From Bacteroidia bacterium 43-41 (GTDB lineage Bacteria; Bacteroidota; Bacteroidia; Bacteroidales; Dysgonomonadaceae): a DNA stretch of 58,213 bases. Positions 43,949-53,646 of the stretch are shown here, piece after piece; the stretch's first letter is position 1; every line of letters starts with the position of its first letter. The notes beneath the pieces are model-generated. The model searched no databases and was not told the origin of the DNA. It saw nothing but the letters and a program-made list of their open reading frames with translations. The stretch covers positions 1 to 58,213 of the forward strand of contig MKTD01000003.1 in assembly GCA_001898165.1 (NCBI GenBank). The letters are read 5' to 3'. The position numbers and the translations under genes are program-made.

Positions 43949-45973
43949 ATGAATGATAATGCATTAATGAATAAAGCAGCCGATAATATTCGTATTTTAT
44001 CGGCATCGATGGTAGAAAAAGCAAAATCGGGGCACCCGGGAGGCCCCATGGGTGGCGCTGATTTTATTAACGTCCTCTATAGCGAATTTTTGGAATACGA
44101 TCCCGAAAACCCACATTGGGAAGGCCGTGACCGGTTTTTCCTCGATGCGGGGCATATGTCGCCTATGTTTTATTCTGTCCTCTGTTTGGGCGGTAAGTTC
44201 TCGATAGATGAAATCAAAGAATTCCGCCAGTGGGGAAGCCCCACGCCCGGCCATCCGGAGTTGGATGTTGAGCGTGGAATAGAAAACACCTCAGGCCCTC
44301 TCGGGCAAGGACACGCTTACGGCGCCGGTGCCGCTATTGCCGCTAAATTTCTAAAAGCGCGCTTAGGAGATGCTATCGATCATACCATCTATGCATACAT
44401 TACAGACGGCGGTATTCAGGAAGAGATTTCGCAAGGCGTAGGACGGCTTGCCGGACACCTGGGATTGGATAATTTTATTATGTTTTACGATTCCAATAAC
44501 ATCCAGCTCTCAACTACTACAGATGCCGTTACGAGCGAAGATGTGGCAAAAAAATACGAAGCGTGGAACTGGAAAGTGATCACGATAGACGGAAACGATG
44601 TGAATGATATCCGCAAAGCCTTAACTGAAGCCAAAGCGGAAAAAGAGCGCCCGACGCTTATTATCGGAAATACCATTATGGGACGCGGCGCCTTGGCTGC
44701 CGATTGCACATCGTTTGAGTGCCAGGTTTCTACACACGGGCAACCCCTGAGCGCCGCAGGAGCCGATATTGCACAAACTGTTAAACATTTGGGAGGCAAT
44801 CCGGAAAACCCTTTTGTTGTCTTTCCCGAAGTTGCAGCACTTTACGATAAAAGAAAAAAAGAGCTTAAAGGGATTGTGACTGCCAAAAAAACAAAATTCA
44901 ATGCATGGGCAGAAGCCAATCCCGAGCTTGCAGCCAAAAAACGCAACTGGTTTGCCCGGGAATTGCCCGAAATTGATTGGGCCTCCATCGTGCAAAAGCC
45001 CGATAACGCTACCCGTGCAGCCTCGGCAACTGTTTTGAGCGTTTTAGCCCAAAAGGTTGAAAATATGATTGTTGCTTCGGCCGACCTGTCAAACTCCGAC
45101 AAGACCGATGGTTTTTTGAAACAGACGAAAGCATTTGAGAAAAATGATTTTTCAGGAGCATTTTTGCAGGCGGGGGTTTCGGAGTTCACCATGTCGGCTT
45201 TGTGTATCGGAATGAGTTTGCATGGAGGTGTTATTCCTGCCTGCGGAACATTTTTCGCCTTTTCCGACTATATGAAACCTTCCATCCGCGTAGCTGCCCT
45301 GATGGGAGTGCCCGTTATTTTTATCTGGACACACGATGCTTTCCGTGTAGGGGAAGACGGGCCGACGCATCAGCCTGTTGAGCAGGAAGCGCAAATCCGT
45401 TTGTTGGAAAAGCTGCAAAACCACCGCGGGCAAAATTCAATGCTCGTGCTTCGCCCTGCGGATGTGAATGAAACTACAGTTGCCTGGAAGATGGCTTTGG
45501 AAAATGCCCAAACGCCTACAGGGTTAATTTTGTCGAGACAAAACATCAAGGATTTACCCGCTGCAGGATCGCGTTATAAAGAAGCTTTACAGGCCATGAA
45601 AGGCGCTTATGTGGTGCAGGAAGACATTGATTACGATGTGATTCTTCTGGCATCGGGCTCGGAAGTGTCCACTCTCGTTGAGGGAGCAGCACTACTGAAA
45701 GCCGATGGCATAAAAACCCGAATTGTTTCTGTTCCGTCAGAAGGGCTGTTCCGTTCGCAAACCAAAGAATATCAGGAATCGATCCTGCCGGAAGGCAAAA
45801 AGAAATTCGGTTTAACAGCCGGGCTCTCCGTTACGTTGGAAGGCTTAGTCGGCGCAGACGGCCGGGTTTGGGGAATGAATTCATTTGGATTTTCAGCGCC
45901 GTACAAGGTTCTGGACGAGAAACTCGGCTATACGGGCAAAAATGTATATGAGCAAGTGAAGGAACTTCTATAA
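43949..45973 (+). CDS. tkt: transketolase
   Basis: A 674-residue thiamine-diphosphate enzyme of the pentose phosphate pathway, transferring two-carbon units between sugar phosphates. KSGHPGGPMGGADFINVLY and GPLGQGHAYGAGAAIAAKFL are in the first TPP domain. The cofactor site reads YITDGGIQEEISQG rather than the usual GDG, followed by MFYDSNNIQL. The central domain has the catalytic Glu region (AGVSEFTMSALCIGMSLHGG) and WTHDAFRVGEDGPTHQPVEQ. The variant TPP motif is, in my recollection, shared by Bacteroidales enzymes. rpiB follows after 11 bases, so the two form a pentose-phosphate operon. Confidence 0.96.
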   Translation: MNDNALMNKAADNIRILSASMVEKAKSGHPGGPMGGADFINVLYSEFLEYDPENPHWEGRDRFFLDAGHMSPMFYSVLCLGGKFSIDEIKEFRQWGSPTPGHPELDVERGIENTSGPLGQGHAYGAGAAIAAKFLKARLGDAIDHTIYAYITDGGIQEEISQGVGRLAGHLGLDNFIMFYDSNNIQLSTTTDAVTSEDVAKKYEAWNWKVITIDGNDVNDIRKALTEAKAEKERPTLIIGNTIMGRGALAADCTSFECQVSTHGQPLSAAGADIAQTVKHLGGNPENPFVVFPEVAALYDKRKKELKGIVTAKKTKFNAWAEANPELAAKKRNWFARELPEIDWASIVQKPDNATRAASATVLSVLAQKVENMIVASADLSNSDKTDGFLKQTKAFEKNDFSGAFLQAGVSEFTMSALCIGMSLHGGVIPACGTFFAFSDYMKPSIRVAALMGVPVIFIWTHDAFRVGEDGPTHQPVEQEAQIRLLEKLQNHRGQNSMLVLRPADVNETTVAWKMALENAQTPTGLILSRQNIKDLPAAGSRYKEALQAMKGAYVVQEDIDYDVILLASGSEVSTLVEGAALLKADGIKTRIVSVPSEGLFRSQTKEYQESILPEGKKKFGLTAGLSVTLEGLVGADGRVWGMNSFGFSAPYKVLDEKLGYTGKNVYEQVKELL

Positions 45974-45984
45974 ACGAATTAAAA

Positions 45985-46440
45985 ATGTCTTTATTTGATA
46001 AAACAGAAAAACCCATCGGGTTGGCTTCGGATCATGCCGGTTTTGCGGCCAAGCAGATTATTATTAAACTGTTGACTGAAAATGGGATACCTTTCAAGGA
46101 TTTTGGCGCATATTCCGAAGAAAGTTCAGATTATGCCGATTTTGCCCATCCCCTGGCAAGGGCCGTCGAGAGCGGAGAATGTTATCCGGGAATTGCTATC
46201 TGCGGTTCGGGAAACGGTATAAATATGACGATGAATAAGCATCAGGGTATCCGCTCCGCCCTTTGCTGGAACAAGGATATAGCTTATTTAGCGCGTGCCC
46301 ACAACAATGCTAATGTACTTGCCTTGCCGGGCAGGCTGTTGAACGAAGAAGAGATTTACGAGATTCTGGTAACTTTTCTTAATACACCTTTCGAAGGCGG
46401 CCGTCACGAAAGAAGGATCAACAAGATTCCCTGCGGATAA
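45985..46440 (+). CDS. rpiB: ribose-5-phosphate isomerase B
   Basis: A 151-residue enzyme that interconverts ribulose 5-phosphate and ribose 5-phosphate. IGLASDHAGFAAKQIIIKLL is the N-terminal strand. The catalytic Cys is near residue 73 in AICGSGNGINMTMNKHQGIRSALCW, and the His/Arg region RAHNNANVLALPGRLL follows. It is co-transcribed with tkt. The Cys/Gly loop reads GSGNG instead of GTGIG, seen in several RpiB sub-branches. The following peptidase gene begins three bases after its stop, so it may be in the same transcript. Confidence 0.95.
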   Translation: MSLFDKTEKPIGLASDHAGFAAKQIIIKLLTENGIPFKDFGAYSEESSDYADFAHPLARAVESGECYPGIAICGSGNGINMTMNKHQGIRSALCWNKDIAYLARAHNNANVLALPGRLLNEEEIYEILVTFLNTPFEGGRHERRINKIPCG

Positions 46441-46443
46441 AAG

Positions 46444-47469
46444 ATGATATTCAGAAAAATAAAATACGTATTGCTTATATTCGTTTCACTTTCTATTTTT
46501 TCAGGATGTGGGGACAATATGAGTTTCAATAACGATCCGCGCGGTAATTTCGACGCGCTTTGGAAGATTATCGATGAGAATTATTGTTTTTTTGAATACA
46601 AGAATATCGATTGGGATGCCGTACATACTAAATACGGTGCAAGGGTAAAAAACGATATGGGAAACTATGCCCTTTTCAACCTGATGGGAGAGATGCTTTC
46701 TGAATTGAAAGACGGACACGTGAACCTGATCGCTTCGCACGATATCTCCCGTTATTGGAACTGGACGGAGGATTTCCCGTCGAATTTTGATCCGAATATT
46801 CAAAAAAAATACCTGGGCAGCGATTTCTCCATTGCCGGGGGAATGTATTATAAGATCCTGGAAGATAACGTCGGTTATATTTATTACGGTAGCTTTTCGA
46901 ACGATATCGGTGACGCAAACATGTCGCAGATATTAAGCCAGATGTCTGTATGCGAGGGGATTATCATCGATGTCCGTAACAACGGGGGAGGCAATTTAAC
47001 CAACGTAGAACGGATTGCTTCGCGATTCTTTAACGAAAAAACCCTGGTGGGATATATTTCACACAAGATCGGCAAAGGGCATTCCGCCTTTTCCGACTTT
47101 TACCCCAAATATGTGAACAGCTACGATAAGATCAGGTATCAGAAACCGGTGGTTGTTCTTACCAATAGGAGTTGTTACAGCGCCACCAACGATTTTGTAA
47201 ACGTTATGAAACACGCGCCAAACGCCATTATTATCGGAGATAAAACCGGCGGCGGGAGCGGATTGCCTTTCTCGTCGGAATTGCCGAACGGTTGGTCGGT
47301 CAGGTTTTCCGCATCACCCATGTACAACGCCAACAAGGAACATATCGAATTCGGGATCGAACCAAATATCTATGTTTCTATGACCGAAAGTGATAAATCG
47401 AAAGGAAAAGACACCATTATCGAGAAAGCCAGGGAAGTGATAAAGGCGGCGGATGAGTACGGCTCTTAA
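46444..47469 (+). CDS. S41-family C-terminal processing peptidase-like lipoprotein
   Basis: A 341-residue lipoprotein (lipobox FSGC, Cys about residue 22). Residues about 40-120 form the N-terminal helical domain and there is no clear PDZ domain. The S41 core is seen as [30 protein letters not shown], and the catalytic [33 protein letters not shown], where the Ser is in the CYSA context and the Lys in the GDKTGGG segment. It probably trims peptides in the periplasm or on the surface. It follows rpiB by three bases and is convergent with the acyl-CoA ligase gene, overlapping it by four bases (TTAA). Confidence 0.88.
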   Translation: MIFRKIKYVLLIFVSLSIFSGCGDNMSFNNDPRGNFDALWKIIDENYCFFEYKNIDWDAVHTKYGARVKNDMGNYALFNLMGEMLSELKDGHVNLIASHDISRYWNWTEDFPSNFDPNIQKKYLGSDFSIAGGMYYKILEDNVGYIYYGSFSNDIGDANMSQILSQMSVCEGIIIDVRNNGGGNLTNVERIASRFFNEKTLVGYISHKIGKGHSAFSDFYPKYVNSYDKIRYQKPVVVLTNRSCYSATNDFVNVMKHAPNAIIIGDKTGGGSGLPFSSELPNGWSVRFSASPMYNANKEHIEFGIEPNIYVSMTESDKSKGKDTIIEKAREVIKAADEYGS

Positions 47470-49115
47470 ATGATCTCAATTTCATCCGCTTCGCACATTT
47501 CCAGTGCCAGTTGACGCAGGCGGAATTTTTGGATCTTACCGCTTCCTGTCATTGGAAACTGGTTGATAAAGAATACATACCGCGGAATCTTGTACCGGGC
47601 AATGTGATCTTTGCAAAAATCACGTACATCTTCACGTGTGAGTTCTTTGCCGTCTTTGAGGATAATAAAAGCGCCGACGTCTTCCCCATATCTGGACGAA
47701 GCCACTGCAACCACCTGCACATCCTTTATTTCGGGCATCTTATAGAGAAAATCCTCTACCTCTTTTGGGGAAATGTTCTCTCCGCCGCGGATAATCATGT
47801 CTTTTATCCGTCCCGTGATGCGATAGTTGCCGTTTTCGTCTTTCACCCCCAAGTCGCCTGAGTGCAGATAGCCGTTGGCATCGATTACCTGGGCTGTTGC
47901 TTCCGGATTTTTATAATACCCTTTCATCACATTATAACCGCGGCAACACATTTCACCTTCTATCCCTGCCGGGCACTCTATCCCTGTGGCCGGGTCGAGA
48001 ACCTTGACATCGGTAAATTCATAAGCGCGCCCCACGGTTGTACAACGCACACCAAAAGGATCATCAACACGGGTTTGCGTCATTCCCGGCGATGCTTCCG
48101 TGAGTCCATATACACTGGTAACGTCCATGAACATTTTTTCGTTTACCTGCTTCATCAGTTCTATCGGACAAAGCGACCCCGCCATTATACCAGTACGCAA
48201 CGAACCCATATCGAAGAGTGAAAACATGGGATGATTCAATTCGGCAATAAACATAGTAGGGACACCGTGCAAGACGGTACAGCGCTCTTTATGAATCGAT
48301 GCCAGGACCAATAGCGGGTCGAACCGCTCCACCATCACCTGCGTGCTTCCGTGAGTGAGGCAGCACATGGTTGCCAGCACTACGCCAAAACAGTGGAACA
48401 AAGGAACGCAGACACAGCACTTGTCTTCAGGTGTGAATTTCATATGAACTCCCGTTAGGTAACCGTTGTTGGCAATGTTGTGGTGACTGAGCATTACGCC
48501 TTTTGGAAATCCGGTGGTGCCCGATGTGTATTGCATGTTCACGGTGTCGTGGCAGTTGGTTTGCTTCCTGAGCGACCAAAACTCGTCTTTCGGCCGGTTT
48601 GCGCCCACCAGAAGCAGCTCGGCGGTATTGTACATCCCGCGGAATTTTTCTTGTCCTATATATACCACGTTCCTGGTCTCCGGGAAGCGTTCGCTCTTGA
48701 GCTTTCCACGTTGTGTGGTTCTCAATTCCGGCAGAAGCTCATAAATCATATCGATATAATCGCTGCCGGGAATTCCTTCGGTAAGGCATAGCGTGTGCAT
48801 ATCCGAATTTTTCAATACGAAAGCCAGTTCCTCGGTTTTGTAGTTGGTGTTAACGGTAACTGCTACAGCGCCAATCTTTGCCGTGGCATAAAGCACGGTC
48901 AGCCAGTCGGGAACATTTTGTGCCCAAATTCCCACGTTCGTTCCGCGGGTTACCCCGATTGATAATAACCCGTTGGCCATATTGTTCACTCGTTCATCGA
49001 AAGTTTTCCAGGTGAAGCGAAGATTTCGATCTGAGTACACAATATATTCTTTATCAGGTGTTTCTTTAGCCCAATATTCGAGCCAGTCGCCTAATGTCTT
49101 CTCAAAGAGCTGCAT
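47466..49115 (-). CDS. AMP-binding acyl-CoA ligase (FadD-type)
   Basis: A 549-residue adenylate-forming enzyme that activates a carboxylic acid (fatty acid or similar) with ATP and CoA. The AMP motif is [65 protein letters not shown] and the C-terminal [23 protein letters not shown] with its catalytic Lys are all present. The substrate is not readable. It lies 12 bases after the XRE-cupin regulator, a pair seen in other Bacteroidales. The role is probably uptake and activation of an exogenous acid. Confidence 0.94.
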   Translation of the reverse strand: MQLFEKTLGDWLEYWAKETPDKEYIVYSDRNLRFTWKTFDERVNNMANGLLSIGVTRGTNVGIWAQNVPDWLTVLYATAKIGAVAVTVNTNYKTEELAFVLKNSDMHTLCLTEGIPGSDYIDMIYELLPELRTTQRGKLKSERFPETRNVVYIGQEKFRGMYNTAELLLVGANRPKDEFWSLRKQTNCHDTVNMQYTSGTTGFPKGVMLSHHNIANNGYLTGVHMKFTPEDKCCVCVPLFHCFGVVLATMCCLTHGSTQVMVERFDPLLVLASIHKERCTVLHGVPTMFIAELNHPMFSLFDMGSLRTGIMAGSLCPIELMKQVNEKMFMDVTSVYGLTEASPGMTQTRVDDPFGVRCTTVGRAYEFTDVKVLDPATGIECPAGIEGEMCCRGYNVMKGYYKNPEATAQVIDANGYLHSGDLGVKDENGNYRITGRIKDMIIRGGENISPKEVEDFLYKMPEIKDVQVVAVASSRYGEDVGAFIILKDGKELTREDVRDFCKDHIARYKIPRYVFFINQFPMTGSGKIQKFRLRQLALEMCEADEIEII

Positions 49116-49127
49116 AAGAATGATGGA

Positions 49128-49694
49128 TTAGTTGGGGGTGTAAACTACTGCAAGAACCTGGGCGGGATCGTCGTTTGCCGAGGTTACCAGGTGCTCTACA
49201 ATGGAGTCGTAATAAATACTTTCGCCGGTATTTAAAACAAATTCATCCAATCCGTATAAAACGGTTATCGATCCCTTTAAAACGTATAAAAACTCTTCTC
49301 CTTCGTGCGACGAGGCGGTCAGTTTAGATGAGCTGGAGGGTTTTATATCGATGAGAAACGGCTCCATATGCCTTCCCGATTTACTTGCAGCCAAAGAAAA
49401 AAAATCGATGTGTGAATTGTCGCTGGTCAAATGGCTGGTGAAAGTTATCGGGCGTGATTGTGTGGAGTTTTTATTGATAACAGGGCCTATGTTTTCGTTA
49501 TCGTCGAGAAAAGTTCCCAATCTAACCCCTAAGGCTCTTGAAATTTTGATAAGCGATGAGAGCGAAGGTATCTTTTCGCTGTCAAAGATAAGTTGGACCT
49601 GCTTCACAGTCAGGCCTGCGTTTTTTGCCAGTTCTTCCGCCGGTATATTTTTATCGGCACACAAGATTTTTATTTTCTTTGTAACGGGGTTCAT
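49128..49694 (-). CDS. XRE-family HTH regulator with cupin domain
   Basis: A 188-residue regulator. The start at 49694 (MNPVTKKIKILCADKNIPAEELAKNAGL) is preferred to one 12 codons upstream. The HTH spans residues about 5-58 (NIPAEELAKNAGLTVKQVQLIF, SLSSLIKISRALGVRLGTFL). A cupin barrel (residues 115-188) has SSHEGEEFLYVLKGSITVLYG and a second motif around LNTGESIYYDSIVEHLV. Such proteins bind a small ligand in the cupin and control adjacent genes, here the acyl-CoA ligase. It is likely autoregulated. Confidence 0.9.
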   Translation of the reverse strand: MNPVTKKIKILCADKNIPAEELAKNAGLTVKQVQLIFDSEKIPSLSSLIKISRALGVRLGTFLDDNENIGPVINKNSTQSRPITFTSHLTSDNSHIDFFSLAASKSGRHMEPFLIDIKPSSSSKLTASSHEGEEFLYVLKGSITVLYGLDEFVLNTGESIYYDSIVEHLVTSANDDPAQVLAVVYTPN

Positions 49695-49820
49695 AGCATT
49701 CGTAAATAATTTTTTATTTTTAGCGCACAAAACTACAAAAGTATTACGTTATTGGCAAATATAATTTTAAAATGACATGAAAAAACAGATATTTTGGTAA
49801 TTATGAAACATACAACAAAA

Positions 49821-49865
49821 AAGAGAGAAGTGCAACTATAATTCGTAAAATTCAAAACACATTCT
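49821..49865. repeat. half copy of the AGAAAC hairpin element
   Basis: AAGAGAGAAGTGCAAC, then ATAATTCGTAAAATTCAAAAC, matches the right half at 52308-52354 with a few differences, without the left half. Confidence 0.6.
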
Positions 49866-49974
49866 TATTCGTTTTACTTTTTTTTGTATCTTTGTAGCTT
49901 CGAGAAAACGAGTTGATTTCAGAGACTGTTTAAGTTTGTTTCTCAATTAAAAGGGATATTTTTTTAGTAATTTC

Positions 49975-50001
49975 GAGAGTGGCCTAATTCACTCTCTTTT
50001 A
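49975..50001 (+). promoter_or_regulatory. terminator-like hairpin in the yidC leader
   Basis: GAGAGTG (49975-49981) pairs perfectly with CACTCTC (49990-49996) over an eight-base loop and is followed by TTTTATT. It lies only 11 bases before the yidC ATG. Transcription from the TATCTTTG box at 49887 would cross it, so it may act in attenuation or cap the mRNA. Confidence 0.5.
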
Positions 50002-50011
50002 TTGTGTCAGA

Positions 50012-51976
50012 ATGGATAAGAATACAATTATAGGTTTTTTACTGATCGGTGTAATCATTATTGCGTTTACTATTTTAAATCGCCCCAGCAAGGAGCAGAT
50101 AGCAGAACAGCAACGGTTGCGTGATTCAATTCAACAGGTTGAAATCCAAAAAGCCGCGTTGGAAGCAGAACGATTGGCAACCGATAGCTCGCAACCAGCT
50201 CTTGATATCAAACAACAAAATACAGTTTCCGATTTTTTTGCAACAGGAACCTCCGTCGCCCGGGATTCGATCGGTACACAAACCGATTCAACAACGGCCG
50301 TAAAGCCAACGGCAGAAGAATTTGTCACACTCGAAAACGAGAAATTGAAATTGGTTTTGAGCACATTGGGCGGTAGAATTTATTCCGTGCAACTCAAAGG
50401 CGAGAAAAAATTCAACGGCGATAGCCTCTATCTTTTCGAGGGCGATGAAGCCCGGTTTAACCTGGAGCTTTTCAACCGCAACAGTGTCCGATTATCCACG
50501 GCAGATCAAGTGTTTACCCCTATGCCAACCGCAGACGGAAAATCGGTTGTGATGCGTTTGGAAAATTCTCCCGGACAACATATCGACCTGATCTACACCC
50601 TTCCAGCCAATGAATTCATGCTGGGTTTTAATATTCGAATAGCAGGGATGAAGAACGGTTTGCATCCGGAGAGTTTAACGAATTTCCGTATCAACTGGGA
50701 ACAAAAAATTCGTCAGCAGGAGCAGGGACGCCAGTTTGAAAATCGTTTTGCACGGTTGAACTACAGATACATGGGACAAGACGTCCAGAGGTTAAGCGAT
50801 AGCAAAAACGACCGGAGGGAGCTTACCGAGCCGGTAAAATGGTTCTCTTTTAAAGATCAATTTTTCAGTACAATCATTATTGCTGAAAAACCATTCAGCA
50901 ATACCATTCTTTCGTCACAACCGCTCAGCACTTCCGAGTACATCAAGGATTATAAGGCTGAAACATGGGTTCCGGTAACCACTGACCCGCAAAAAGATGA
51001 ACTCACGGCATCGTTTAACTACTATTTCGGGCCGAACCATTTTTATACACTGAAAAATTACGATAAAGAGATCAAAGAGAGCAGCCAGAAACTTTATCTT
51101 GAGGAACTTGTAGATTTAGGATACAAATGGTTGAGCTGGATCAACAAATACTTCACGATCCCCGTATTTAATTTCTTTCTGAAATTCGATTGGGGGATGG
51201 GAGTCATCATCCTCATAATGACTCTTCTGATTAAGCTGATCATTCTTCCGTTGACGTATAAATCGTTTAAATCGTCTGCAAAAATGCGTGTGCTGCGCCC
51301 GCAGATTAAAGAAATTGAAGCCAAATATCCCGGACAGGATAAGGAGATAATGCTCAAACGTCAACAGGCCACCATGGACCTGTACAACAAGGCCGGAGCA
51401 AGCCCGATGAGCGGATGTTTCCCGATGTTGCTCCAAATGCCTATTTTGCTGGCTTTTTTCTTCTTTTTCCCGTCGGCAATCGAGTTGCGTCAGCAAAGTT
51501 TTTTATGGGCGCATGATCTCTCCACGTTTGATTCCATTATAAGTTGGGATGCCAGCATACCGTTTATATCGAAGATCCTCGGAAACCATATCAGCTTGTT
51601 CTGTTTGCTGATGACGGTAGTGAACGTGTTCTACACCAAATACAACATGGCGGCGACAGATACCGGGCAAACCCAAATGCCGGGAATGAAATCGATGCCT
51701 ATTCTCATGTCTGTTATGATGTTCTTTTTCCTGAATTCTTATCCTGCAGGATTGAACTACTACTATTTCTTATCCACTTTATTTACCATCGGATTTACGT
51801 TCCTGTTCAAACAGTTTTTAGATGAAGATAAACTGCTTGCCCAGTTGGAAGCCAACAAAAAGAAACCTAAAAAACAATCGGGCTTTATGGCGCGGTTGGC
51901 CGAAGCACAAAAAATACAGGAAAAGCAGGCTCGCGAAAGAGCAAAAGAAACGGCTAAGAAAAATTATCGCCGATAA
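50012..51976 (+). CDS. yidC: membrane protein insertase YidC
   Basis: A 654-residue inner-membrane insertase that places membrane proteins with or after SecYEG. It has an N-terminal anchor (IIGFLLIGVIIIAFTIL), a large periplasmic domain (residues about 75-360, TLGGRIYSVQLKG and WFSFKDQFFSTIII) and five conserved helices from about 365. PLTYKSFKSSAKMRVLRPQIKEIEAKYPGQDKEIMLKRQQATMDLYNKAGASPMSGCFPMLLQMPI is the characteristic cytoplasmic and helix region, read in order. The C-terminus is basic. In many Bacteroidales yidC follows pyrG, but pyrG is not present here. It is ended by a terminator. Confidence 0.97.
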   Translation: MDKNTIIGFLLIGVIIIAFTILNRPSKEQIAEQQRLRDSIQQVEIQKAALEAERLATDSSQPALDIKQQNTVSDFFATGTSVARDSIGTQTDSTTAVKPTAEEFVTLENEKLKLVLSTLGGRIYSVQLKGEKKFNGDSLYLFEGDEARFNLELFNRNSVRLSTADQVFTPMPTADGKSVVMRLENSPGQHIDLIYTLPANEFMLGFNIRIAGMKNGLHPESLTNFRINWEQKIRQQEQGRQFENRFARLNYRYMGQDVQRLSDSKNDRRELTEPVKWFSFKDQFFSTIIIAEKPFSNTILSSQPLSTSEYIKDYKAETWVPVTTDPQKDELTASFNYYFGPNHFYTLKNYDKEIKESSQKLYLEELVDLGYKWLSWINKYFTIPVFNFFLKFDWGMGVIILIMTLLIKLIILPLTYKSFKSSAKMRVLRPQIKEIEAKYPGQDKEIMLKRQQATMDLYNKAGASPMSGCFPMLLQMPILLAFFFFFPSAIELRQQSFLWAHDLSTFDSIISWDASIPFISKILGNHISLFCLLMTVVNVFYTKYNMAATDTGQTQMPGMKSMPILMSVMMFFFLNSYPAGLNYYYFLSTLFTIGFTFLFKQFLDEDKLLAQLEANKKKPKKQSGFMARLAEAQKIQEKQARERAKETAKKNYRR

Positions 51977-52004
51977 TTCTGAATTTCCAATATTTTCAAC
52001 GATA

Positions 52005-52047
52005 GGAGACAGCCCGGGAGATTTTTTCTCTTGGGCTGTCTCCCTTT
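52005..52047 (+). terminator. terminator of yidC
   Basis: GGAGACAGCCCGGGAGA (52005-52021) pairs with TCTCTTGGGCTGTCTCC (52027-52043), with one bulge or mismatch, and is followed by a short T-run. Confidence 0.88.
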
Positions 52048-52170
52048 AAGTGAATACTCCACAAAATACATTTTTCTTTATTATTTTTGCTAAAATACCA
52101 ACTTACCTGTTGAACTTATTTTTTTGATAGTTGTTTAAAGTTTGGAATTGAAAACTAAAAAATAATACTA

Positions 52171-52354
52171 AGAAACTGTTTTGAATTTTTTTATGCACTG
52201 TTTTTTAGTCATTTTTTGATGGATTTGGATTTTCGTTTCGCATCGTATAGCGGGCTATACGGAAGAAAGGAAAGTTCAAAGATGCGAAAAAGGGCACAAA
52301 ACAGCATAAAAGAGAGAAGTGCAACAATAATTCGTAAAATTCAAAACGGTTTCT
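52171..52354. repeat. full-length AGAAAC hairpin element (MITE-like)
   Basis: The ends AGAAACTGTTTTGAATTTT (52171-52189) and AAAATTCAAAACGGTTTCT (52336-52354) are inverted with one mismatch. The centre (52243-52261) is the palindrome CGTATAGCGGGCTATACG, and the arms pair imperfectly, so the whole could fold as one long hairpin. Half copies are seen at 23517-23602, 39608-39652 and 49821-49865. No coding capacity is apparent. Confidence 0.8.
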
Positions 52355-52393
52355 AATAATTCAATCAAAAAGTAAACTACAAATATTACCGAT

Positions 52394-52717
52394 ATGAGCG
52401 AAGATAAAACTATTATTGAATACGACGAAGATGAATCCGTGAAATTTATACGGAAAAATCTGCCCGAAGAGATGCAAAACGAATTTTCAGACGACGAAAT
52501 CAATTACATTGTTGATTTGGTATATGAGTTTTACGAAGAAAAAGGCTTTATGGATGAAGATGACGATAAGGACATCGAGATTGACGAAGATGAGCTTTTG
52601 GACTATGTTATTAAAAACGCCCGCAACGACAAGATCCGGGATTTCACAGACGAACAGGTTGAGGCTATCGTTGCAGGTGAATTGGCGTATTGCGACACAT
52701 TAAATCTTTTCGAATAA
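52394..52717 (+). CDS. small acidic protein of unknown function
   Basis: A 107-residue cytoplasmic protein, very acidic, rich in Asp and Glu (DEDDDKDIEIDEDELLDYV). It has amphipathic helices such as IRKNLPEEMQNEFSDDEINYIVDLVYEFYEEKG and FTDEQVEAIVAGELAYCDTLNLFE. The repeated pattern (SDDEINYIVD, TDEQVEAIVA) hints at two related helical units. I recognise it only as conserved in Bacteroidales. It lies 39 bases after the hairpin element and 47 bases before the OmpA-family gene. Confidence 0.75.
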   Translation: MSEDKTIIEYDEDESVKFIRKNLPEEMQNEFSDDEINYIVDLVYEFYEEKGFMDEDDDKDIEIDEDELLDYVIKNARNDKIRDFTDEQVEAIVAGELAYCDTLNLFE

Positions 52718-52764
52718 TTTTTTAACAAATCGATTAACTATATTATTTTTCAAAAGCATTAACT

Positions 52765-53445
52765 ATGAAACAGATTTTTAAATTATTTGGTATCATCATT
52801 TTGGGTGGTACTATGGTATTGTCAAGTTGTGGAACAAACAACATGGTGAAGGGTGGTGGTATTGGTGCCGGTGCAGGCGCTGCAGTAGGTGCCGGTGTAG
52901 GTGCCATTGCAGGCGGTGGTAAAGGTGCTGCCTGGGGCGCCGGGATCGGTGCTATTCTTGGCGGAACCGCAGGAGCCATTATCGGGAACAAGATGGACAA
53001 ACAGGCCGCTGAACTGGAACAGATTGAAGGGGCACAGGTTGAAAAAATCAACGAAGGCCAGGCTATCAAAGTTACTTTTGAATCGGGTATCCTGTTTGCT
53101 ACCAATTCAAGCACCCTGAACACAGCTTCCCGCTCTTCCCTGGATAAATTTGCCACTTCCTTGCTGAACAACCCCGATACAGATGTTAAGATCTACGGGC
53201 ACACGGACAGCACGGGTGGTGATGCGGTGAACAATCCGCTTTCTGAGCGTCGTGCCGAATCGGTTTACAACTATTTGGTATCTAAAGGAATTACAGGAGC
53301 GCGTATGGCTTCACAGGGTTTCGGATCTACCCAACCGATTGCCGACAACAGTACCGTTGCCGGAAGAGCTCAGAACCGTCGTGTAGAAGTTTTCATCCTT
53401 CCGAATGCCAAGATGGTAAAAGATGCTAAGGAGCAGGCCAAATAA
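52765..53445 (+). CDS. OmpA-family lipoprotein with glycine zipper
   Basis: A 226-residue outer-membrane lipoprotein. The lipobox SSC has Cys near residue 22. A Gly/Ala-rich glycine-zipper segment (residues about 28-78, GAGAAVGAGVGAIAGG) can insert in the membrane, and the C-terminal OmpA domain (residues about 108-215) binds peptidoglycan: IYGHTDSTGGDAVNNPLSERRAESVYNYLVSKG with the usual NxxLSxxRA motif and NRRVEVFI near the end. It is similar to YiaD/Pal-type proteins and anchors the outer membrane to the wall. It is followed by a terminator. Confidence 0.92.
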   Translation: MKQIFKLFGIIILGGTMVLSSCGTNNMVKGGGIGAGAGAAVGAGVGAIAGGGKGAAWGAGIGAILGGTAGAIIGNKMDKQAAELEQIEGAQVEKINEGQAIKVTFESGILFATNSSTLNTASRSSLDKFATSLLNNPDTDVKIYGHTDSTGGDAVNNPLSERRAESVYNYLVSKGITGARMASQGFGSTQPIADNSTVAGRAQNRRVEVFILPNAKMVKDAKEQAK

Positions 53446-53466
53446 TTAGATAGGAGTCAATGATAT

Positions 53467-53502
53467 AAAATCGCATTATCGATTTCGGTAGTGCGATTTT
53501 TA
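53467..53502 (+). terminator. terminator after the OmpA-family gene
   Basis: AAAATCGCA (53467-53475) pairs with TGCGATTTT (53492-53500), and a T-rich tail follows. Confidence 0.82.
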
Positions 53503-53512
53503 ATTTTAAAAG

Positions 53513-53626
53513 AACTTTCGCAAGTTATATGATTGCGACTAATATCACAAGCTATGGGTACCCCGTAAAATAGCTAGAAGGTCTCCGCTTTAGTCGCATG
53601 CACTATACGAGGAAACATGCGAAGGT
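53513..53626. repeat. palindromic dispersed element, copy B
   Basis: It has the ends AACTTTCG and GCGAAGGTT and the same inner inverted pair (TTGCGACTAA and TTTAGTCGCAT) as copy A (21201-21409), but lacks about 95 bases of the middle. It reaches past the first in-frame ATG of the next gene (53617). Confidence 0.75.
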
Positions 53627-53646
53627 TGAATAATTTAAAAGAAGGT

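Larger units (their letters stand above)
49731..50011. other. intergenic region before yidC
   Basis: It holds a half copy of the AGAAAC hairpin repeat (49821-49865), a TATCTTTG -7 box (49887-49894), and the hairpin at 49975-49996. No gene is seen. Confidence 0.5.

Noticed and set aside
45985-47469. tkt-rpiB-S41 as a functional unit linked by substrate
   Set aside because: The close spacing supports a shared transcript, but the peptidase has no visible link to pentose phosphate metabolism.
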